DNA of 64,000 nucleotides from Apostichopus japonicus (taxonomy: Eukaryota > Echinodermata > Holothuroidea > Aspidochirotida > Stichopodidae): NCBI RefSeq assembly GCF_037975245.1, contig NC_092579.1, forward strand, positions 13,376,678 through 13,440,677, written 5' to 3'. The position numbers and the translations under genes are program-made. A model generated the notes under the pieces. It was not told where the DNA came from. It searched no databases and saw only the letters and a list, made by a program, of their open reading frames with translations. Below, in pieces: positions 26,903-39,200 of this stretch. Position 1 is the stretch's first letter. Each line of letters opens with the position of its first letter.

Positions 26903-27082
26903 TCGCCCTTCCCTTCCCTTCCCTCCCCTCCCTCCCTCCCCCATCCCTTCCCTTCCCTTCCCGTCACCTTTATCCTTATGTTTTTTCTTCTTCTTACTCT
27001 ACTCCCCGTCGATTACTATTGGTCTCTCTCTCATTCCATGCTCCTCCCTCCCCCTCCCCCTCCCCCTCCCCTCCCCCTTTTT
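26903..27082. repeat. Pyrimidine-rich simple repeats
   Basis: Two CCTTCCCTTCC / CTCCCCCTCCCC blocks (about 26905-26962 and 27040-27082) separated by T-rich sequence. Low complexity; no gene. Confidence 0.85.
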
Positions 27083-29193
27083 ATGGCCGTTATCCTCCTG
27101 ACCAATAAATAATATTATGCATCTATAATGTCCCATCCCTTCTCAACTGGATATGTTTTAGAAGTACATGTAGATTGACCTAAAACTTCGAGATGAAATA
27201 AAAATAAAAATTAAAAAAAGAGGGGAAGGGTGTAAATATCCTCGAAATTTTCGCGCGCTTATATATGCCTCGAATTAGATTTTAACAACAGGACACTCGC
27301 AAAATCAAATAACGTGTGCTGAAGGGTGTACACGTCTATTCCTCACACCCTCCTCACCAAACACACATTCGATGAATAACCTTTTCTCTGTCCACCTCTC
27401 ACACCACAACATTTAACGATCCTGACCGAGGAAGGTCTTGGCTGGAGCATTCTGACAAAATGAAAACAAACAAAAAAACAAGCTAAATTTACATTCACGA
27501 TTAGCGGACCCATTAGAGGAAAACAAAACGTGCCAGCTGCTAAAAGCGTTCTTCTTTTAATAATTCGTCATTAACCTTTTAATGTATATTTTAGACTGTC
27601 AAGAATTTCCTCTCTGTGAGCCTTTTGATACATAACAGTGAGATTTCTGTAATCTGATGACATTATGATAAATTGATGTCTGCGTGTGGTATGAACTGCA
27701 TATGTAATGGAAAAAAGAAAAACCCTTTCTAATTTGCCATGCCCAACATTCAACTATATAGACAACAAAATAAATTGAATTTTGTTATTCAAAAAAGGTT
27801 GTGCGATTTGTCAATTGTGAAGAGCATATTCTAAAACGTGGAATAATATTGCCAAAATGAGTTGTTTTGTGGAGATCCCGATACAAGTTTTTGTAAATCT
27901 AAGATATGATTAATTTTAGACATTCTACTTGCAAAATAGTATGTTTTTTTTTTCAATTGAGTTACCTATGCTAACAAGTACAGGATTGATGATTTAATGA
28001 TTTAGTTAAAGGTAAATACATACAGTATCGAAAAGTTCTTGAATGTTGACAAAATTCACCGACTTAACGTTTGCTCTTTGACTAACGGTGAGGTGGGGGA
28101 TCACGCCCCCCTGTCGACCCATTTTTCGCACACCGATGATAAATGGTCACACGTATTATACAGAACCCAACGCACAAACACAAAGACCCACACACACACC
28201 ATCGAATTAAAATGTGGATAGGCTTCGAAACGGCTGTGTACTAGAAGTATATAATCCATGGTTTATATTTCCGAGGACATGAACATGTTTTGTATAGTTT
28301 GTAGAATCTACCGAAATAAACAACATCTCTGTCTATTGTTTGAGGCCTCAAAGGTCTTGACTTCTGTCGGATTTACAGAAATATTGCGCAACAATCCTTT
28401 TTTGTATTATTGCGTCTAATTTCTTTCTTTTCCTGTTTTTTTTTTATAAAAGTTTGAATTGCGAGGTTTTTATCATTAGTATTATCTTGGATATGTTATT
28501 GTTTGATATTGTTAATCTAGTGCATATTTAACATGTCTTAATGTATTTACTGAAGTTAAATTTTAGGGTAAAACGGAACTGCTTTGTGCTAACAGAAACA
28601 CGTAATGAAGGCTGCTTCTTTAAAGGGACTTACAACCTTTTAATCTTTTCGAATGCTCTGAATGCAATATATGAAGTTCAGCGAGGTCTTTGAAATTATA
28701 CAGTTGAATGAAACACAGAATCATGTTACATGTTAAGAGATTAATTTATGTTCTAATTTGATACCGTTAATGTAAATCAGAGGTGGGCTCGAAATTGGCC
28801 TTGTGCGACCCTCAGTGAAAGTTTTTATCTATAATCCGCTGTCTGGCAATACTTCAAGACGAAGTAACTCTCCCATGAGATAAGCAAAAATATTACATTA
28901 TGTGGAAACTAAACGATCAGAAACCTGTATACCTTAACCATGCCCATTAGTTATGCTGAAATATCCTTCATTAAAAAGTACCTTATAAGTAAATCGCCTT
29001 TTTTTCCTTTCGGATAGTTTAATTAATTCTTTGCCACATTTGATTTATGATTGCTTATATAGATATTATAAATGTATATTTTCTCGGGCTGCATTCATAT
29101 ATGGTTTTGAAACCTCGCGGTTTGTAGAAAATATGAAATGGAGCATCCTGGGGTCCGCCGCACTTTGCCCATGCGCCTGTGACGTAGAGTACG

Positions 29194-29256
29194 GTTTATT
29201 ATTATTATTATTATTAGTATTAGTATTATTATTATCATTATATTTATTTATTTCTT
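29194..29256. repeat. (TTA)n microsatellite
   Basis: Imperfect TTA/TAT trinucleotide repeat. It resembles the tails of LINE elements, but no LINE coding remnant was recognised next to it. Confidence 0.85.
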
Positions 29257-29301
29257 AATTAACGTACTTTCGACGTTACGTGGAAACCCTTACATGTTAC
29301 T

Positions 29302-29817
29302 TTAACCTGAAGATGGCGCTGTTATAGTTTGCACTATACCACAACGCATGTCCGGATTCCCGGTTTGGGTTGAAACACGAAATGAAACAGAGCCAGTTGT
29401 TCTATGAACTCTAACGTAATTTAGGCAAGATTGTGTAACCCTGGAACTCTGGCAAATATCAACTAATAGCCGTAAGTCGTTTGCTTCGGTTGATGGATTT
29501 CTGGATGGCTGTCGTAAATGTCGACAACCATGCCTTGTATAATGAGAATCTGCGGATACATTTTGTAACACTTTCGCCATCTTTGTTTGCTCCTTCAGGC
29601 TCTCTCTTTGTCGCCTCCTTTTTGTTATCTCTTTTTTTTTGGCTGAAAACTCGTAACAGCTCTTTTCAAAGAGACACCACACCGTCACACTTGAATGTGT
29701 TTTTAAGTACTGTCTTTCTGAAATAATCGCGACTAAATCATTAATTTTTAATGAAAATATGGCGGCTTGCCGAACGACAACTCCTTGTGGAGTAGTAGAT
29801 AACATAGTCTGAAACAA
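29302..29817 (-). CDS. Uncharacterised open frame, 171 codons (hypothetical, doubtful)
   Basis: This is the longest open frame in the window, notable because the surrounding DNA is AT-rich and stops are frequent. The translation is basic in its middle (ITKRRRQRESLKEQTKM) and shows no domain I recognise, no signal peptide and no membrane segment. CpG content around 29130-29760 is higher than in the neighbours, and an inner ATG in the context AAAGATGGCG lies at about 29582. It could be a first exon with a CpG-rich promoter, a transposon relic or chance. It has no paralogue in the window. Confidence 0.2.
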   Translation of the reverse strand: MFQTMLSTTPQGVVVRQAAIFSLKINDLVAIISERQYLKTHSSVTVWCLFEKSCYEFSAKKKEITKRRRQRESLKEQTKMAKVLQNVSADSHYTRHGCRHLRQPSRNPSTEANDLRLLVDICQSSRVTQSCLNYVRVHRTTGSVSFRVSTQTGNPDMRCGIVQTITAPSSG

Positions 29818-30349
29818 AAAATGGGTACATGAAATTCATTTTCATGAGTGTTAATTAGAATAACCTTATGAGAGAAGTGTGGTAGTGGCTCGATGAGTAG
29901 GGCGGGGGAAGGGTGGGGGTGGGGGGTAAGATCCCATTCGAAGGAGAGCATTACTAGCTATGTTTTAATTCCCAATGAAAAGGACGGCTTGGATAATTAA
30001 AAAAAACTGTTTTTTTAAAGAGAGTCTAAAGCAAATAAAAGAAGACTAAGTGAAATTCATTTAAAAATTAAGGTAACCTTGTCACAATTAACTGAAGGTA
30101 GAGTAAGCGCGAGGGGGGGGGGGATATCTCGTTCGATGGATTGAGGGAGAGCAATAATAATTGTATTTTACATACAAATTGCAGTAAAAATACAGAATTC
30201 ACGACAAGCCGCTTTGGACTGAAGTGATTGCTGTTTATTCTGGACGCATTCCAGACTGATCAACTTGCTTATAATTTTGTCAAATTTCGATAGAAATGAA
30301 AGCCTGATATTGAACAAAATTAGTGTCAGCAAAGAGGTTTTTGTTATAA

Positions 30350-30675
30350 AAGCATGATTCTCAACCTGGGGTCCTATAGAGGGTCCAACATTCATGGGCG
30401 GTCCGTGTAGGATTAGGGGTCTGCAGGGGGTCCCCGGAAAACTGTGATACGTCAATGGTGAACCGGTCCGTCAACATTTCGACGACTTCTTTTATGTAGA
30501 TACGCTGTCAGAAAGTTTGCCAGAGACCCCCACCTCGCGCAAAGAATAAACAATCTTCTTCTTTCTTTCTCATCTCAGCCCCAACTATGGTGGAACTGAG
30601 GCGATTGGTGATACTCCCTATGGTGAGGAGGCAGTGTATATTTCTTTATTGGTTTATTCAAAGGTTGAGAATTTA
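30350..30675. mobile_element. Possible degenerate hAT-like element
   Basis: The left side reads TGATTCTCAACCTGGGGTCC at about 30355-30374, a classic hAT-type end, followed by GGGTCC/GGTCCG repeats. A short inverse match, AAGGTTGAGAATTTA, occurs at 30661-30675. Target duplication and full inverted ends are not preserved. Confidence 0.4.
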
Positions 30676-32091
30676 GATAGGTGCTAAAAATGAACAAGCC
30701 GTACATGCGCTTCAGAGTCCGCAAAACATTAAAAAACATCTCTCAGTCACCAAGGTATAACCATACACGAATAATTCTTATACCCCTGGTTGAGCCTGAC
30801 TGTGTGAAGGTGTCTTTATTATTAAATGCCTCATACAAGAATAAACAAAGGAAACCAAACCAATTGAGTGAATTACTTTAAAGACGTAACCGGCAGATCA
30901 CATGAAACGATGAGAAATCGCAGAGAACGTATATCACACACTGAGAATATAAGTAAGTTATATCGATACATATTATACAACTTAACTTCTCTTGGAGGTT
31001 GTAACAGTGTCGGTATACGGACGAGGTGGGTGTTACTATAGATATACTTTACCCCCCCCCCCCCCTCCCCCCACTTGCCCTTCCCCATTGGCAGACTGAC
31101 TAGTACAAAAACAAATCCCAGTGTACAGTACATATAACATGTTTGTGCGGTAAACCTAAATAGCCGAAAATTCTCATGTGCAATATATATCACCATTTTG
31201 CAACTATATGCACCTTCCATTTTACCAATCTTTCTCTAAGGAGTGTGGCCACCCCTCCCCTTATACCCATTCCCTGGGCGACATAACGTCTTCAGTAGGG
31301 TCCTGTCTAACCCCGCCCCCGGTACAAAAATGGTACCTGTGTCACTGACCAAGATAACATATACCGTATAACCCCTTTCCTTGACGACATAACGCCTCAG
31401 CCCCTCTCTCCCACCCCTCCCCTTCCCCCGTACACTGGTACCTTCGTCCCTGACAAAGATTAAGTACCTTATTCGCGCTGATCGCCTTCAACTCGTATTT
31501 TCACCTTTACCAATTCTATAGCCTACCCGTACTCAAACTGTTGTACTACAAGTCCGTCTGGTGATATTCCAGTAGACCAGAAAGGTTATCCGTCAATTAC
31601 AGGATAAATCATTTTATTTATTTGTCCACCATTTGAGACACCAAAGAATCTTCTTGTAGACATCTGCAATAAATCTATCCCAGTAGGATCTCATGGATCA
31701 TGGATTAGCATTGACCAGTCCCAACTCGCCGAAAGGATAATTTATTTTCAAGAAATATAGCTTGATTGACACAGAGGGTAACGAGGTAAAGACCTCCCCC
31801 CCCCCCCTTCTAAAAAACAGTTGACAATTGCAGAATGTTAAATAGATACATTTGTAAGCTACACTCTGCAGGCTTCTCTTTGAAAATATGTAAATAGCTT
31901 TCCTTTTGGCATATGAAGCGTTTGTCCGGTCTGAGATTTGTCGGTTTTGGAATGTGATATAACTAACCTGGGAAAATATTTAATAACGTAAACCTATACT
32001 CATGTATCAAAAAAGAAGAACAAAACTTGTAAATAGCCTACATGGTTGTGTCCATTTACGAGTGTAATAGTATCGACAATATTCTATTAAG

Positions 32092-32479
32092 TTTACAGTC
32101 ACAATATGGTCCACAGTATGGTTGCCTGTTGAACTCAGAATTAAGTTCAAAGTACTGCTCCTGGTGTATAAGTGCATTCATGGAATGGCACCCGCCTATT
32201 TGTCAGACGATCTGTCCTTCCAGGTCAATACTCGTTATACCTTGCGGTCTAGCAATACACTCACTCTCACTGTTCCCAGGACTAAACTGAAAACCTATGG
32301 CGACCGTGCCTTTCCATCAGCCGGGCCCAAGCTCTGGAATGGTCTGCCCATATCTGTGCGGAGTTCTCCTACTCTCAGTCAGTTCAAGTCTTGCTTGAAG
32401 ACTCATTTTTTTCAAGTTGGCGTTCTATTAGGGTTGTACAGCGCTTAATACTTCGTAGATTTTAGCGCTTTATAAGTTC

Positions 32480-32519
<40 letters not shown>
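32092..32519 (+). mobile_element. 5'-truncated non-LTR retrotransposon (LINE), C-terminal end of reverse transcriptase ORF
   Basis: An open frame ending at the TAA at 32446-32448 encodes the conserved C-terminal tail of the CR1/L2-type reverse transcriptase ORF: WLPVELRIKFKVLLLVYKCI, then HGMAPAYLSD, YTLRSSNT, GDRAFPSAGPKLWNGLP and TLSQFKSCLKTHFF. The 3' untranslated part is very short, with two AGCGCTT boxes, and ends in an (ATT)n tail at about 32483-32519, as these elements usually do. The 5' side is lost near 32090 and no polymerase palm motifs are present. About 118 codons are free of stops, so the insertion looks relatively recent. I could not define a target-site duplication. Confidence 0.85.
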
Positions 32520-35500
32520 GCAATCAATTTCTATGTAATACTGTTTTGTGTCTGCTCGTGATGGATATCCACATGCAGGGCCTCGTGATCGGAGAAGTCG
32601 GACCCCTGGTAGGGATTCTGCCTAGTATTCTCCATAGAAAATAAAATTGAAACCCATGTGCAATTTCTTGTATTCTAAAGATAAATTAAATTCACACAGC
32701 TTGATTTCCATGTCTTTTCTTGTATGTGTGAAATTTCAGCTATACGTTTTAGATTGCAAGATAAGGTAGGCAATTCAGGTATAGGGAGGCTAATGTTGAT
32801 GCTACTATTAACTTTTCATTTTCTATTCTTAAGTTTTTCTTTCTTTATTCTTTTTGGGGAGTCTCCTACTTTGTTAAGCCTTACAGGCTTTATAGGAGAC
32901 TTCCCGTCACACTGTAAATTGTGATGAAACAAAATATACAAATGTTAGTACGCACTGGCACAAAGTGCCCCTTTTTCGCAAATTATGAATGCCCTTTCGT
33001 TAAATGAAAAATGCACCCTTTCAATGAAAAGTTGTAATTTTCTTCACATAAATAGTGACCTTTTTCTCGAGAAATTGAGAAAACAGTTACAAAGAATGAA
33101 GTATTTTGTTGTTGTAAAATTACATTAACCAAAAAAACTCGGGGATTGAAAAGAGCAGGTTTGTTTATACTGAAAATTGTGGTACAGACTACAGACAATT
33201 TTAATGGAATGTTTTGAAGCGATTTTGGTTGACTTACTCAAATCAAATCTCATATCCATCCCCCACCCGGGATTCGGATACCCCCCCCCCACAACTCTCA
33301 CCCTCTTCCTTCGAATAAGTATAAGCAAATCAGGTTTAAAGATGAGCTCTCAAACTGAAGTTAAGTTATCATATCTGGATACTCAATAATATTCATCACG
33401 TTACGACATGAGTTCTTCGCTAGATGGCGAGCTCATCTAATGTTTATTTTAGTGTCATTTTCAAATCTAATAATAACATTCATCCAATACTTTTCTTTGC
33501 CGTTATTCCTAAAAAAAATGTGGCCCAAAGTACTGCAGCAAGTCTGGAACGTAACATCGGGTAAACGTGTTGTTCTTGAGACTTATCGTAACATCAGGTA
33601 AACGTGTCGTTTTTTAAACTTATCGTAAGATCACGAATACGTCTCTTGTTCTTGTCACCATGTTATTTGAAACTTTATGTTCACCAAATCTGTAGATGTA
33701 CTTATTTATTTATTTGTTGACTTTCTACGTGCTAAAATGTCTTTTCCAGCCATTTCGACAGATGAGCCTTATATGATTAAAAGTAAACTCTCGTAACTGA
33801 AATTTGATCTTGGAATAGAACCTGCAATGCTGTCACAAGTACATCGATGCCTGTATTCATTGTCCGTCACTTGTTCACAAGGGTACGTCTTATTATGGTT
33901 TGTATGGTATGAACTGACAGTCGAAGGAATCTCACCCCCCCGCCAACCCCCCCCCCCCCCCCACAAAAAAAATATGAGAAAATAAATAAATGAGATCTCT
34001 GTTACGACAATTAAGTTATACCAGATAGCAGGATATTTGTAAATCGAAAAAAAAAATTGTAATCGCCGAAAGATTGCTGAGACTTTGCCACTCCATTTTT
34101 TTTGTCTATTCTGTGGTTGGTTAGAATTTCTACATATAATCAGATTTTCAATCACGAACTCTTGCCGTTATAAAAACTATATTTAGACTGAAGACTACTT
34201 CTTATTTAACAACAGGGCATCTGTATTTACGTGAATCGCGTGAATGACAAGAAATGGTTTTTAGTGGTTTAGTATAACAGATGCAATAAAATCACATATT
34301 TCGTATACTTTTGTAGAAAAAGTAGACGGTATTGAATATATAGAAATTGTTAAATTTGAGACAATGTTGCTAAATTCCATTTATGGTGGTCCATCTATTT
34401 TTGAGATGATCATACATCAATCAAGTCTTACATGCGTATAGTTATCAATAGTACGTAAATAAAAGTTCTTTGTGGCAAAGTTGGTTGTAGGTCATTTTAG
34501 TCTCGTTGTATGCAGCCTTTTGACTTGTTTTCAGTAAATTTGTTGGTACTTTTCTATACCAAAATATGTTTACAATTAATATTCAACTCTTTCGGATACT
34601 GACAGCAACAACAAAAATTACTCTGAAAACTTTCTGTGAGACGAAAATGTCTAGAATCGAAAAGAATGATAATAATAAAATTTAAAATATGTTCATTTGA
34701 TGCAAAATCAAGGAAAGTGTTTTAGTTTGATTAATCACCGCGATCTAATTCTAAGAACTACCAAATGTAGTATCGATATATTATCGATAAAGACAGGAAA
34801 TAAAGACAGGAAATACAGCAGAATGAAAACAAAACAAAAGCAAAGAAGACTATCTCGTTAAAATTTGAAATTATTATTTGAAGAAAATGTAATATACAAA
34901 TAACAGTTTTACTTATTTTTGGTATTAACTATACCAATATTAGCTTAAAATATAAATCTATTCATTATTAAAAAAGACATGATGAAAAACGACTGTAAAT
35001 CCATTTGATATCAAATATAACTTTATACAGCACATTTCAAGAAGAACATTGTAATAAAAAGAATAATTCCAACCATCGTGCCTCTCTCATTTAAACCTGA
35101 CATGTCTATATTAAAATGACATTTCATTGTGTGTAAAACTATTTAAAATCCTGTTCATTAAAATTACTTTTTTTTCCAAATATAATCTGTCCTGATGTAT
35201 TCCCTATTATGACAAAATTGGTGATGTTAAGAAATGATTCATCACCCTCATATTTCTTTCAAGGCATAAAAAAACTTGAAAAACACAAAATATTAAATAT
35301 GGTCCCTTACCATGTAAATAAGAGTTTTCAAAAAAGTTTTCAAATTTCACATTTAATGATAATTATGTTTGATAAAATTACATGTGATAATTACATATGA
35401 TATAATACTGCATGGATAGAAAACATGGAATGCCCTCCTCCCCCCCCCCCCTCCCAACCCATCTTTATCCATAATAAAATTGATACATATTCATATGTGA

Positions 35501-36218
35501 CAATGTATCTGCTACATTCTTGTTACATTAATCACTCATTTAAATACTATTTCATTGTTATTGCTTATAATGTACATTATCTCTCATATCACACCTCTCC
35601 CTGCAAACAAAAATTCAGGGTTTAATATTAATAGCATATTACATTGATGCTATATCACAATACCATCCAGGCAGTTACAACAATTTTATGTGCTGGTACC
35701 ACTCTAGGCTGTCATGATTCGATGCACTCGTACTGACAGTATGAGCGATTTGAAACACGATGTGAAAGTACAGGCTTAACAGGTGACAATGTAGTTTGTT
35801 TTATGCATCACAAGGGTATTTTTTTGGCCCTGAGAACACCTGAGAGGCCGATGTAGGCCTATGACTCAGATTCCAAGTAAAAAAGAGTCTGAATCGAACA
35901 CAGACAGACTTCCAATGGATGTTCTAATATGGGAATTCAACCAAGCGTTTGCAACTTTCAACTTAAACATAAACTACTTGAAGAGTTGAGTTGTACATGT
36001 ACATGCATGTCTGAGTCTGACAAAGTTCAACGGTTGAGTCTGAAAACTTTTGAAGTAGACCATCTGTTTTGAATCAGTTCTGCTTCATCTCAAATAATCC
36101 ATGTTTTCATCGCCCGACAGATTCAGAAGCGCTGCATTTTAACTTAAAATAAGACACTGGGTCGGTACTCTCCAAATCTCCAGAGTGGAACGATACTGAC
36201 TTGCATGTTCAAGCCCCG
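32520..36218. other. Non-coding DNA downstream of ENDOV
   Basis: AT-rich, with C runs at 33281, 33942-33961 and 35439. The last several hundred bases before 36219 should include the 3' untranslated region of ENDOV (transcribed leftwards). An ATTAAA on the minus strand at about 35619-35624 is one possible polyadenylation signal. No other exon was recognised. Confidence 0.5.
33548..33655. repeat. Imperfect tandem repeat, ~47-bp unit, about 2.3 copies
   Basis: CGTAACATCGGGTAAACGTG, then a variable stretch ending GACTTAT, recurs as CGTAACATCAGGTAAACGTG ending AACTTAT and a third time as CGTAAGATCACGAATACGTC. No coding role is seen. Confidence 0.8.
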
Positions 36219-39200
36219 TCATGAATCACGCAACTTCTTCTTGGAGAGAATATCTGCCTGTGGAAAACAAGATTGGTCGACTCAAAAGATGTTGTGGAAA
36301 AATAGCAGCATACAACGAATATTAATCGATGTGAACAGTGGAATTAAAACAAGTCAAAGTCACGTGGAAGCCAGATTAGTTGCGGCAGACAACAAACCTG
36401 TTACCAATTTTCTGCTTTTAGTTCAGACTCACTTTAAGATAAACGTTTATTATTTTTGGGTTAAGTTAATGAGCTTGTCCTATCTGAAATAAATCTGTTC
36501 TGTTTTTACAATCAATTCATACAGCAAGACTTCAATACAGTACAGTATATATCAGAGAAAAAACATACAACATCATGAAACAAAACAAAAATCTTTGAAA
36601 GGCAAAAAAAGACAAAGATTTAGAGGACAGAACAGATCAATTTGATTTCAGTAATATGAGAAACTATTTTTGATAAATTACAATTATTTCCATCAAAAAG
36701 TTTTGTACCATGATTCTCGTTAGATGTCCTTACCTGTCTAACAGGTTCAGGGATCCTGTACTTGCAACACTTATGAACCAGCTTAGTAGCAGTGTCCAAG
36801 CAGATCTTGTGACCAACAGAGACAAACACTGGATTGCAACTGTCTGCCGTACTCTTCAAAGCCTGAGGAACAGCAAAGAGATAATACAAAGGACATTTAA
36901 ATTCACGAAAACTTGATTCTGAGAAAGAAATTCAAAATGAATATGTTGTTCAATAATACAGCAAGTTCTTTCCATTAGCAGATCTGAGTTTAACATGATA
37001 AGCCCAAAGCAAGAAAAGTCATTACAAAGCAACATAAAAAACCATGAATTTTGATGAAATAAAGATCATGAAAATATAACTTGCAACACCATTGCCATTG
37101 CCAATTTTGAATGTTTTTTCTTTTTTTCAATGTCATCTTATTGCATATGTTTGAATTCTATTTTAGTTTTATTATAATTGTATTATTTTTATGCTACTTT
37201 ATTATGCTACTAGTTTTTTATATATATTTCAGGGCCTCTGGGGAGATAAGCTTTACGCTAATCGAGTATACCCCCTTTAATGTTAAATTAATCAATTTCA
37301 ATTTAGTGGACAACGACTGTGTCCGGTACAGGTAGCATTGTACAAGCACTGAAAGATGTCCGTTGCACTAACTGCGTTGATTGAACATTCTTACTCGAAC
37401 ATAGTGATTAAGTTTTTTATTTATTTCAGGGTAACTTCATGGTAATGGTTATGGGATACTGGAAGAGAGATGAAAGGAAATTCCACCAGACACAGAAATG
37501 ATTTTGATGGTTCAACCTGATATTTCTTGCACTATTATTCATTCAAAGACAGTTTCAGAAAGACAGCTGAACTGTGTCAAGTCTAGGATCTAAGTAAACC
37601 ACAATCTGATCTGAGAACACAAGAGTTAACTGTTTTCTTCTTATCTCAATTAAAATGGGGGGGGGGGGTATGAACCAGCATCTTGCAGAGGTTGAATGGA
37701 GAACACAGGGGTAGCTGGAATATTTACTAATAGTCTTTAAGACTGGGATAAAGTACAACAGTAACCAGTTGTTATCTAATATGTTTACCTAGGAGGATTT
37801 CTGAGAATTCTAGCAAAGGGGAACAAGTGGCTGGCTGGCATCAGGTGGGAGGTGAGGAGCAGTGAACAAACTTGAGAAAACAGGAAGTCAGGGAGTAATT
37901 ATTGAAACTTACAAGAACAAAGTTGTGACAGTGTTATGGTAAAAGTACAGAAAAACAATAACTTTAATGCATGAAAACACTTCATACCTTTCATTACATT
38001 AAAACTGTTGGGTTGAAAACTTGAAATGCAACATTGTTAAAAGGTTGTTTTCCTCACACTTCAAAGTTATGAAACAAATCTTCATCATAGAGTTTTGCAG
38101 CAAATTTACAAACCTTTCCCCAAACTTTCTGTGAGTCTCCAACGAGATTAAATGAATCTCCATTGTCTTTTAGGTGCTTCGTTTTCTATGAAAGATGAGA
38201 AATAACCAACAGTAAGTTATTGAAAATAAATTATTTTATTTCAAAATAATCCCAAAATTACTAATCCATCTAGAAAACAGGACTAGTTCTTTTAAGCTGC
38301 ACATTTCAGTGTTTGTATTCAAAATCATGCAGCCCAAATTTGATTGATAACTCTTATTAAAGTACAAGATCAGATCCCTCTCAACATAAACTTATTTACC
38401 TTACCATGGGGGAAATGAAGAAATTTAGATATAAAATTCAAAGGTTTCAAATGAGAGAAAAAAAAGATAAGATCGAGATTGAAAGTGTGGGACTAAAAAA
38501 CTTTTCAACATTGCATTATATGTTGCAAACCTCGCTAATAAGATATATGCAAATGGCTGTAACCACAACGACCTTACACTCCCGGACGGAATGAGTATCA
38601 AAGTCAACTTGACTGTGAAAGCAATTGATGGCTTTATGACAATTAACTTCAGCCCAAAGTTGAAAATGAGAAATATGCTGTACTTGCTTAAAAGATTTGT
38701 GGGTCTAGGATCAGCATTGATATTTTTTTTCTTCAAAAGTAACAGATTTTATTAAGGTAATAAAACTTTACTATTCCATTGATGTAGCTAGCTTGTCATA
38801 AAGCATATATATGTTTTAATGATTTATTTTCAAAGGGAAGGGGGAATTGGGGGGTAAATTATGTTGCAACCACATCCAGACAGGTTCAATCCAGTTATGG
38901 ATATCTTACCTTTTTTTGGAAATGTTCGTCTTTTTCTAAACCATCAATCTGCATCAGTTTCTTGGCAATGCCAATGCAAGGGATATCAGTCAGAACACCA
39001 AGATGGCATGCCACACCAAATCCTTTAGAGAAAAAATTAAACAGATATATACATATACACATATATGAATATACCCTGATATTTGTTAAACCTCCTTTGT
39101 TAAATCCTCCATTTTTGTTATGTGTGCAGTACACATTGAGATTATAAAACATACACATTGTGTACAAAAGACAGAACAGTAGGGGCTCCTATATTAACGT

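Larger units (their letters stand above)
23182..32059. other. Non-coding DNA, no gene supported apart from the listed repeats
   Basis: AT-rich, with C/G runs near 24863, 25898, 30112, 31051 and 31797, an A run of about 23 at 26446, and a short tandem duplication of TTATGCACACGGCAC at about 25080 and 25125. The stretch 31240-31430 contains two diverged copies of a CCATTCCCTGGGCGACATAACG-like segment (shortened here), about 120 bp apart. Confidence 0.5.

Noticed and set aside
32042-32290. 82-codon plus-strand frame
   Set aside because: Alternate-frame shadow of the LINE reverse-transcriptase tail.
37111-37335. Plus-strand exon-like stretch between a TTTCAG and a CAGGTAG site
   Set aside because: It lies antisense within ENDOV intron 6, encodes nothing recognisable and has no partner exons.
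38895-39167. 90-codon minus-strand frame as a stand-alone protein
   Set aside because: Only 39022-38910 is coding (ENDOV exon 5); the upstream part is intron.
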